Shown piece after piece: positions 42,406 through 49,522 of a stretch of DNA of 49,522 nucleotides. How positions within the stretch are numbered: the first letter of the stretch is position 1; every line of letters starts with the position of its first letter. This DNA is from Candidatus Woesebacteria bacterium (lineage in GTDB: Bacteria > Patescibacteriota > Microgenomatia > Woykebacterales > 2-01-FULL-43-14): NCBI GenBank assembly GCA_020060105.1, contig JAGVAV010000001.1:1-49522 (forward strand). The letters are read 5' to 3'. A program made the translations under genes and the position numbers. The notes below the pieces were generated by a model. That model was not told where the DNA came from and did not search any database. It saw only the letters and a list, made by a program, of their open reading frames with translations.

Positions 42406-43237
42406 ACTTGTCTATCCTCCTATATTTCCAAATATAGTAGTGAAGAAAGATGTGGTAAAGCATAGTAAGTAAAGCCACAAACCATGATTTTGGGCCAACA
42501 AAAAGTAACCCCCTACTTAAATACAAATAAACCAGTTTTAACTCCTTCTTAAACATCGAAAGCCACGGATGCTTTCGTATGTACTCATATTCTTTACAAA
42601 CGAAATTTTCTGATAGTACTCTAATGTTGTAATGTGAGCATTCCTCCAAACGGCAAATCTGTTTTGCCTGAAGGTCTGCCCACTTCAACCACTTATTTCT
42701 AAATCTATCCGGAGTAAAATTATTGTAACTTGGACGATGTTCCAATAAAACACCTGGCAACTTTTTAACCAACCCGTAAGTTCTTGGATACTCTTGAGGT
42801 AACCCTAAAAAAAATAAGGAGCTCTTACGATATAAGCAGTGCTTAAATTCTCGAGAAAAAGGCCCTCTTAAAAAACATTCTTCTCCATCAAAGTAAGGCC
42901 ACCAAAAAGCGTAACCGTCCACCTTTGAGTCATCAACTAAAGACCTTAGTTTCTCCCTTGCTTTTAAGGAAAGCGTCTCATCCGCATCAATCTGAAAAAT
43001 CCAGTCTCCTTTTGCCTCTCTGTAAGTGAAAGGGCGATGGGGTTCGGCAACACCAACAAAAGGACATTCAAAAACTTTAGCGCCATAATTTCTTGCTATT
43101 TCCAAGCTTTTGTCTTTACAGGGGCCGTCGTGGGCAACAATAATCTCATCAACCACATCCTTTATACTCTCCAGGCATCTCGGGAGTAATTTTTCTTCAT
43201 TGTGAATTACCAAGCAAGCAGAAATTCGCGGATTCAT
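42398..43237 (-). CDS. Glycosyltransferase family 2 (WaaE/KdtX-like)
   Basis: RISACLVIHNEEKLLPRCLESIKDVVDEIIVAHDGPCKDKSLEIARNYGAKVFE, GDWIFQIDADETLS. Confidence 0.9.
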   Translation of the reverse strand: MNPRISACLVIHNEEKLLPRCLESIKDVVDEIIVAHDGPCKDKSLEIARNYGAKVFECPFVGVAEPHRPFTYREAKGDWIFQIDADETLSLKAREKLRSLVDDSKVDGYAFWWPYFDGEECFLRGPFSREFKHCLYRKSSLFFLGLPQEYPRTYGLVKKLPGVLLEHRPSYNNFTPDRFRNKWLKWADLQAKQICRLEECSHYNIRVLSENFVCKEYEYIRKHPWLSMFKKELKLVYLYLSRGLLFVGPKSWFVALLTMLYHIFLHYYIWKYRRIDKYD

Positions 43238-44589
43238 CTCTTAATCCTAAAAAATCTACGTTTACGTTGTTCCCAATTATCAACAAAACGTTGATAAAAA
43301 CGATAAGGTGTACTGATACTATTTTGGATGCTCTCAACAAAAGATAAAGAACCAAAATCCTGTTTAGACCTAACATAGTATTCACTAAAATAATGAAGAA
43401 TTTCTTGTTCAGAAGGTTTATAATCAACTTTAGAGACCTTTTCTTTCAATCCCAATGGCATTGTTATTTTTTTCTTTCGACAAGCTTCAACAAAAACTTT
43501 TTCGTATTGCCCCACTATCTTCTTGGCTTCACACTTACTTAATACTTTCTGGTGTCCCATCTCACCAAACTTTTCATTTGTCTTTGGATGGTGGTGTAGA
43601 AAAGCTAGTGCCCTAGCAAATGTTTGTGGATAGTTAGCAACAAAGCCGTCTTTTCCGTGATCTACCTGTTCGACTTGTCCGTTATCCCTACTAGGAGTGG
43701 AATTAACTACTACTGGCCGTCTCCAGTATTGTGCCTCGCTGATGGTGTTACCCATGGCTTCTCCAATCTTTGACGAATGCGCCAAAACGTCAATAGATTG
43801 GTAAAACAGAGCCACTTCTTTTTCATTTGGTGTTGGCTCCAAGACTCGAAAATAAGATTCCAAGTTCTTAGTTTTTATTAATTTCCACTTTCTCTCAGGT
43901 ATTCCTTGAACTAAAAAAACTGTTTGCGGAACTATTCTAATTAAGTACGGCATCATTTCAATTAATATATCGCTCCATTTCTCCAAATCTTTTCTGCCAA
44001 TTCGGCCAATAACAAAATCATCCTCTGATATTTTAAGACTACGTTTAAATGACTTAATTTCATCTTCGTTTACTCGGTACTTTTCAAAATTACGGCAGTC
44101 GACCGGATTGTAAATTACCTTATACTGGCTAAAAAATTTGTCCTTATCCTTTACAAATTTCCAGTACCGCTGCGTAAGCATCATTTTACTTTGAAAGACG
44201 TGACAATCGATATATTTTTCCCCTTGAGGGTCGTATTTGGCAAAAACATTGTTTTCGACTACTGCAACATCAGAACAAGAAGAAAGAAGCTGGGAGTACA
44301 AAGGTTCAGGCTCCCCACTTCGGTGCAAGTAAAGGACCTCAACCCCCTCTTTCCTAACAAAATCAATTACTTTTTCCGCCGATTTGTCGGCTAAAAGCAA
44401 TTTGAATCCCTCTTTTTCAAAAAGTTCTCCTAAGTTACCACCCCATTTTAGACCACAGACGATTGGTTGGAAATATTTTTTGTCAATGTGTCTAGCAATA
44501 CTTTGAATTGTCCTCTGCCCCCCACCAAAATCTAGTGAGTTAGTAATTAGTAGTACCTTCACTTTATTTTCATTATTCATGTAAATCAC
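43234..44589 (-). CDS. Glycosyltransferase family 4 (group 1)
   Basis: VLLITNSLDFGGGQRTIQSIARHID, DVLAHSSKIGEAMGNTISEAQYWRRPVVVNSTP. Confidence 0.88.
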   Translation of the reverse strand: MIYMNNENKVKVLLITNSLDFGGGQRTIQSIARHIDKKYFQPIVCGLKWGGNLGELFEKEGFKLLLADKSAEKVIDFVRKEGVEVLYLHRSGEPEPLYSQLLSSCSDVAVVENNVFAKYDPQGEKYIDCHVFQSKMMLTQRYWKFVKDKDKFFSQYKVIYNPVDCRNFEKYRVNEDEIKSFKRSLKISEDDFVIGRIGRKDLEKWSDILIEMMPYLIRIVPQTVFLVQGIPERKWKLIKTKNLESYFRVLEPTPNEKEVALFYQSIDVLAHSSKIGEAMGNTISEAQYWRRPVVVNSTPSRDNGQVEQVDHGKDGFVANYPQTFARALAFLHHHPKTNEKFGEMGHQKVLSKCEAKKIVGQYEKVFVEACRKKKITMPLGLKEKVSKVDYKPSEQEILHYFSEYYVRSKQDFGSLSFVESIQNSISTPYRFYQRFVDNWEQRKRRFFRIKR

Positions 44590-46445
44590 CTATCTGCGTG
44601 TTTCTCTCCCCATTTATTTAACGTTAAAAGAACCCACAAATGATTGCTGTAGTCTTTACCTTTTTCATGCTGGCTAATCATTTTTTCAACAACTTTAAGA
44701 TTTAGATAATTGGTAGTAAATGAATTTTTATCAAGCAAAACTCCTTTTAGGTACTCATTAAGCTCATTCTTAAACCACCTTTTAAAGGGAACACTAAAAC
44801 CTTGTTTTTTTCGATAAATAATCTCAGCTGGTAAGTACTTCTCAGCGATTCGCTTAATGATAAACTTCGACTGTCCTTCTTTCAATTTTAATTTATAGGG
44901 GATTGATAAAGCGTGTTCAGCTAGCTTGTGATCTAAAAAGGGGGATCGGGCCTCTAAGCCGTTGCCCATTGTGGCAAAATCGATCTTTGGTAAGGTGTCA
45001 TCTGGCATGTAAGAAAAAAGGTCAAAATATTCAGCTTTTTTGTAAATATCTTCGGTCTTGGCAAAAATTTCTTTCAAGTATCGTGATGAGTCGTTAAAGT
45101 ATTCTTGTTTTAAAAGGCTCCTTTTATCAATGTAATAACCACTACTAACTTTTTGGTGAAAACAACCTATTCGAGACAAAAAAGCCTCTTCGAGAGAGTG
45201 GGATAGTCCTTCTGTGAGAAAAGCCAATCTAGGGTTAATCCCTCTTCCAACAACTGAAGCTAATTTCCTAATCGGCCAAGGCAGCTGGAAGTATTGAGAA
45301 ATCTTAACTAAATCCAATGTCTTTCCATAACCAGCTAGCATCTCATCTCCCCCATCGCCATTTAATACCACCTTAACCTGTCTGGAAACTTCTTTAGCCA
45401 TCAGAAAACTGGGAAAGATCGCCGGATCGGCAATCGGACGGTCTAATACTTTAAATAGACTCTCAATTTCCGAAATAATGTCAAGTTTCTCAAAATCAAC
45501 TATGATTTCCTGATGGTCTGTTTTATACTTCTGAGCGACTATCCTAGCATAATCCAGTTCCGTTTCTTCATCCTCTTTTACGTAACCAACCGAAAACGTT
45601 TTAAGTCTTCCACGATACTGCTTCGAAGCCAAAGCAGTAATCACACTGCTATCTACTCCTCCGCTTAGAAACACTCCGATTGGCACGTCGGCAATCAACC
45701 GATAATTTACCGATTCAAATAAAAGATTTTCTAATTGGTCTAAAGCCAACCTTAAATCCAAATTTTCGTTCGTTTCGATATTCGTTACATCCCAATACCT
45801 TTCAACTTTGAGTTCTTGACCAACTACTAACTCTGCAAAACTGGCTGAAGGCAACGAAAGAATATATTTAAAACCGGTCTTATTATCAGGGACATACCGG
45901 TAAGAGAGAACATTAGAAATTTCACTTTCGTCTATTTCTCTTAGGGCAGGTTTTAAATGAAGCAAAGATTTGACTTCTGAGCCGATTATCAGCTCTTTTT
46001 TATTGTAATAATACAAAAGCGGCTTTTGACCAAAACGATCTCGAGCAAAAAAGGCCTTCTTTTCTCTCGAATCATAAATCACGAAGGCAAACATACCTCT
46101 AAATCTACTTAAACAACCCCTACCCCACTTAATGTAAGAGTAAAGTACCACTTCTGTATCGTTACCCGACTTAAAGTAACATTCTTTCAATTGCTCTTTA
46201 AGTTCTTTAAAATTATAAACTTCGCCATTGAAAACAATCCAATACCTTCCAGAGCTGTCACTCATTGGCATATGACCCTTAGGGGACAGATCCTGAATTG
46301 CCAAGCGAGTTGACCCAATACCGATATTGCAAAAAAGTTCACTTCCTTGATCATCGGGACCTCGATGAGCCAATAAGCCGAGTGCCCTTTCAAAAATCTC
46401 TTTTTCTATTTGTTTTTCCTTGAAAGCAAATAAAATTCCGCACAT
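44586..46445 (-). CDS. asnB: Asparagine synthase (glutamine-hydrolysing)
   Basis: MCGILFAFKEK (Cys2 nucleophile), LAHRGPDDQGSE, FNGEVYNFKELKEQL, GVFLSGGVDSSVITALAS, NGDGGDEMLAGYGK. Confidence 0.96.
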   Translation of the reverse strand: MCGILFAFKEKQIEKEIFERALGLLAHRGPDDQGSELFCNIGIGSTRLAIQDLSPKGHMPMSDSSGRYWIVFNGEVYNFKELKEQLKECYFKSGNDTEVVLYSYIKWGRGCLSRFRGMFAFVIYDSREKKAFFARDRFGQKPLLYYYNKKELIIGSEVKSLLHLKPALREIDESEISNVLSYRYVPDNKTGFKYILSLPSASFAELVVGQELKVERYWDVTNIETNENLDLRLALDQLENLLFESVNYRLIADVPIGVFLSGGVDSSVITALASKQYRGRLKTFSVGYVKEDEETELDYARIVAQKYKTDHQEIIVDFEKLDIISEIESLFKVLDRPIADPAIFPSFLMAKEVSRQVKVVLNGDGGDEMLAGYGKTLDLVKISQYFQLPWPIRKLASVVGRGINPRLAFLTEGLSHSLEEAFLSRIGCFHQKVSSGYYIDKRSLLKQEYFNDSSRYLKEIFAKTEDIYKKAEYFDLFSYMPDDTLPKIDFATMGNGLEARSPFLDHKLAEHALSIPYKLKLKEGQSKFIIKRIAEKYLPAEIIYRKKQGFSVPFKRWFKNELNEYLKGVLLDKNSFTTNYLNLKVVEKMISQHEKGKDYSNHLWVLLTLNKWGEKHADR

Positions 46446-47291
46446 TTAAAAATACCTTTTTCTAAAGTTAAGTAAAGACTTTCCGAAAGTTAATTTTTTC
46501 GTCACATCAGGAACAAAATTCGGCCGGCTGCCGTTAATAATATCAGGGGGAGTTATGCCCTTGGGTAGTTTTTTCCCATGGCCAAGAAAACCTAAAATCG
46601 TATAGTTAACTGGCCTTCTTCCGTGACCTAACTTCACGTCTCCATCTTTTGAAGAACGCGGTAAAATTCCATAGTGAAAAAAATATCGGTCTGAAACAAA
46701 ACAGTTTTCTTCGGTCAAAACCTTGGTGTTATCCTGATAAAAAAGGGTATCCTGGTCAAATTTTCCACCCCATCTTATCCCGTTAATTTTTCGTATAAAT
46801 CTAGGGGTAAAATTCCCCTTCAGCCTCCAAGGGTACCGATATTGCCCCCAAGTTGAATAGTGGTAAATATCACCTGCCGACAAATAAAACCTGGAAAGAA
46901 TGCAATTTTTTTCTTTTGTTAAGTCTTTCAACTGTTCTATTGTCAATCTTATCTGTTCGTCCGGCCAAACTTCATCACCATCTAGTATCATAAACCAGTC
47001 TGTTTCCGTCTTTTCAATCATCTCGTTTCTTAATTTAGTGTGGCCTTGAAGATCAACCGCTCCCCTCTCTTCGAATAAAATCTTTCCTTCCTCTCTTAAA
47101 CTCTCTTGGGTTTTTTTAACTATTTCCACGGTTCGGTCTGTACTTCCTGTATCGAAAATAATCATTTTATCGATATAAGGTAAAACCGAATTGATGGAAT
47201 ACCATATAAAATTTTCTTCGTTTTTTACCAAGCAATGAGCAGTAATGATTGGTTTACCGACTTTCGAAACTTTCATATTCTTATAAAGCAC
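46446..47291 (-). CDS. Glycosyltransferase family 2
   Basis: ITAHCLVKNEENFIWYSINSVLPYIDKMIIFDTGSTDRTVEIVKK, DWFMILDGDEVWPDE. Confidence 0.9.
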   Translation of the reverse strand: MLYKNMKVSKVGKPIITAHCLVKNEENFIWYSINSVLPYIDKMIIFDTGSTDRTVEIVKKTQESLREEGKILFEERGAVDLQGHTKLRNEMIEKTETDWFMILDGDEVWPDEQIRLTIEQLKDLTKEKNCILSRFYLSAGDIYHYSTWGQYRYPWRLKGNFTPRFIRKINGIRWGGKFDQDTLFYQDNTKVLTEENCFVSDRYFFHYGILPRSSKDGDVKLGHGRRPVNYTILGFLGHGKKLPKGITPPDIINGSRPNFVPDVTKKLTFGKSLLNFRKRYF

Positions 47292-47295
47292 CCAA

Positions 47296-48573
47296 CTAAA
47301 CTATTTTAGACGACTTAGAGTGACTTCTCAAGTAGTAGAAGTAAAAAACAAATGAGGTAACCAGAGTTAGTATAACTACCGCTAATTTAGCATAAACCAA
47401 TCCATCAACCCCTATTTTAGTTCCAAGAAGATACATCAGGGGAAGCTCCACTCCCATTCCAAAAAGACTGGTCAAAGCAAAGAAACTTGCTTTATTCAAT
47501 GAATAAAAAACTGAGGAAAAAGAACCGGTCAAAATACTTAATCCACCAGCAATGGCTAAAACAGAAAGTAATTTCGCCCCTTCGATATACTCGCTACCCG
47601 CAGTAACAGTTAAAAAGAACTTAGGAAAAATAATTACCGGAATAATTAAAATTAAGAGAACCAAACCTAAAAGGAAAGTTTTGTAGGCAAACTTTTTTAT
47701 GTTCTCAGAATCAACGTAGCGGGAAGCCCTGGGAAGCAGGACTGTTCCAATAGATCCGGCAATTAAACCAAAAACAATCGATAATTTAGAAGCGGCTGAG
47801 TAAAGACCAACCTCATAAGAAGTAAAAATTACCGCAGATAAAAAAACCCCGATTTGTTCACTTAAGGCCCCAAAAATACTCGCGGCTCCCATAAAATACA
47901 AAAAAGGAGTTACTGTCTTTAAAGAACCTCGGCTGAGATTAGGTTTTATCAGATAATCGCTAGACTTGAAAAAGAAGTGCCTAGCGAAAAGATAACCCAA
48001 AATCGGGGCGAAGAAATAGATTAATAAGAAATTTAGAATCGTTATTTTAGCGGTAACGATCAAGACTAAAATCAAAGTTATCTTAAAAAGACTGGAAAAA
48101 GAGTAGGCGTAAAGATAATATTGAAACTTCTCCAAGGCTTGTAAGAGAACATTGTACGTATTAAAAAGAATAAACCCAAAGGAAAAAATAATCGCTAGAA
48201 GCAGGTAAAAACTGTATTCGGAAACATTTAAAAAATTGGCAATTAACTGATGTAGAGGAATTAAAAAAACTAAAGAGAGAAAAATGAATAAGTATGTCAG
48301 ACCTAAACCAAAACCGACAACTTGTTTCTCTAACTTTTCCTCCTTCTTAACTCGGAAAAACGAAACATATCTAACTAAAGTGTGATTTGTTCCCAAGTCG
48401 CCAAACTTACTAATTAGCGTGAAAAAACCAAAAACAATACTGAAAATCCCAAACTGCTCAGGACCTAAGTAACGGCTAACTAAAATCAGGCTAACAAAAC
48501 CTAAAAGAGCGTTTAAAAAATTTCCCAAGGTAACAAAAGATACATTTTTTAAGGTCTTATTTAAGATTAACAC
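47296..48573 (-). CDS. Polysaccharide flippase (Wzx/MOP family)
   Basis: LILVSRYLGPEQFGIFSIVFGFFTLISKFGDLGTNHTLVRYVS; about 12-14 TM segments. Confidence 0.92.
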   Translation of the reverse strand: MLILNKTLKNVSFVTLGNFLNALLGFVSLILVSRYLGPEQFGIFSIVFGFFTLISKFGDLGTNHTLVRYVSFFRVKKEEKLEKQVVGFGLGLTYLFIFLSLVFLIPLHQLIANFLNVSEYSFYLLLAIIFSFGFILFNTYNVLLQALEKFQYYLYAYSFSSLFKITLILVLIVTAKITILNFLLIYFFAPILGYLFARHFFFKSSDYLIKPNLSRGSLKTVTPFLYFMGAASIFGALSEQIGVFLSAVIFTSYEVGLYSAASKLSIVFGLIAGSIGTVLLPRASRYVDSENIKKFAYKTFLLGLVLLILIIPVIIFPKFFLTVTAGSEYIEGAKLLSVLAIAGGLSILTGSFSSVFYSLNKASFFALTSLFGMGVELPLMYLLGTKIGVDGLVYAKLAVVILTLVTSFVFYFYYLRSHSKSSKIV

Positions 48574-49048
48574 CCATCACCTCAGCAATTTTTTCCTTCC
48601 ATGTAAACTTATGGCTCAAGGTAAAATTCCAGATAACGTTAATCGGAATTGTAAAGATGTTATAAAACAAATAAGGTTCTTTCCCGAATAGCGAAATTAG
48701 ACCGCCCATTAAAAGAGCGCTCATAACCAAGCTTACAAGGTAGGTAAGATTATAAGAGATAAACCGCTGCCAAAGTGGAAATTTCAAGGTCTCCCTTTTT
48801 CCGAAAGTCCAAATGTTATTTAAAATAAAATTATTAATAATCGCCGACTCATTGGCGAGAAGCTTTGCCCAAATAGGATTAAGGTGGAGAAATTGGACTA
48901 AAAGATAAAGCACCGCGAAATCAACTAGCGTCCCAAAAAAGCCGACCACGCCGAAGCGGAGGAAAGTATATTTTACCCCCTTATCGCGGTGAATCTTTCG
49001 GGCATAATGTTTTCCCTTAGTGGGGATGGAAGAAACTAATTTTTTCAT
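48557..49048 (-). CDS. GtrA-family membrane protein
   Basis: TFLRFGVVGFFGTLVDFAVLYLLV, INNFILNNIWTFGKRE, NFTLSHKFTWKEK. Confidence 0.9.
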   Translation of the reverse strand: MKKLVSSIPTKGKHYARKIHRDKGVKYTFLRFGVVGFFGTLVDFAVLYLLVQFLHLNPIWAKLLANESAIINNFILNNIWTFGKRETLKFPLWQRFISYNLTYLVSLVMSALLMGGLISLFGKEPYLFYNIFTIPINVIWNFTLSHKFTWKEKIAEVMGVNLK

Positions 49049-49069
49049 AACAAACGAGTCTCAAAATAC

Positions 49070-49185
49070 CAAGAACCCAACTCATTAAGATCAAAAATTA
49101 AAAAGCAAAGATCAAAACCAAAAACTTTTAGCTTTGATTTAGGCTTTGCTCTTTGATCTTTGCGCTTTGCACTCTTAAAGGTCTA
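49070..49185. repeat. AT-rich imperfect inverted repeat, AAAGATCAAAG word type
   Basis: AAGATCAAAAATTAAAAAGCAAAGATCAAAACC / GCTTTGATTTAGGCTTTGCTCTTTGATCTTTGCGCTTTGCAC. Confidence 0.7.
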
Positions 49186-49196
49186 TTATTCTACTT

Positions 49197-49522
49197 CTAT
49201 CCAAACCTCTTATACCACCCAACAAACTCCCTCATTCCCTCCTCAAACGATACTTTGGTTTCGTAGTCTAATAAACGCTTGGCTTTGTTAATGTCCGCGT
49301 AGGTCATCTGGATATCCCCGGGTTGCATTGGCAAATAACTAATTTCTGCCTTTTTCTCTAGCAACTCTTCTAAAGTTTCGATCATTTCTTTTAAAGAAAC
49401 AGGATGATTGTTTCCCAAGTTAATGATCTCATATGGATATGCTTTATCCAAGGAGGAGATGATCCCATTGACGATATCGCTAACATAAGTATAATCTCGT
49501 TTAGTTGTCCCATCTCCATACA
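49197..49522 (-). CDS. NAD-dependent epimerase/dehydratase, UDP-glucuronate 4-epimerase-like (5' part beyond window)
   Basis: Open frame runs off the edge: YGDGTTKRDYTYVSDIVNGIISSLDKAYPYEIINLGNNHPVSLKEMIETLEELLEKKAEISYLPMQPGDIQMTYADINKAKRLLDYETKVSFEEGMREFVGWYK. Confidence 0.92.
   Translation of the reverse strand, partial: YGDGTTKRDYTYVSDIVNGIISSLDKAYPYEIINLGNNHPVSLKEMIETLEELLEKKAEISYLPMQPGDIQMTYADINKAKRLLDYETKVSFEEGMREFVGWYKRFG

Overview
The window looks like a Candidate Phyla Radiation (Patescibacteria/Microgenomates-like) chromosome segment. This is inferred from gene content and compactness, not from any search. Almost everything is on the minus strand and the standard code is used (TGA acts as stop). 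Three blocks are visible. (1) About 0.2-14.8 kb: cell-wall/division and housekeeping genes (partial GlmU-like transferase, murE, ftsI/PBP, ftsL-like, rsmH, mraZ, glycyl-tRNA synthetase, recO). They are interrupted by a 1225-aa secreted subtilase and by a group of small, individually promoted and terminated genes of unknown function (5.3-7.9 kb), plus an orphan acyl-carrier-like protein (11.9 kb). (2) About 14.9-30.8 kb: DUF4012 protein, undecaprenyl-phosphate sugar transferase, manC-like, glycosyltransferases, and a heptose cassette (rfaE1-like, rfaE2-like, gmhB, gmhA). (3) About 30.9-49.5 kb: a polysaccharide/glycoprotein cluster (GT2, GT4 and GT39-like enzymes, O-antigen ligase-like, flippase, asnB, GtrA, methyltransferases, truncated NAD-dependent epimerase). 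The most unusual signals are: a GIY-YIG nuclease ORF tightly bracketed by outward-facing GTCATTGCGAG...GCAATCTC hairpins, with an ORF-less twin of the same paired-hairpin architecture at 32.4 kb; a GT39-like gene split by a -1 frame change exactly at a GGGAAAG slippery heptamer followed by a hairpin; a family of AT-rich word-based imperfect inverted repeats in every gap of the heptose cassette; three 10-nt MraZ boxes; and a ~100-bp duplicated 3' gene end next to an inserted gene cassette. No rRNA, tRNA or CRISPR array was recognised by eye.
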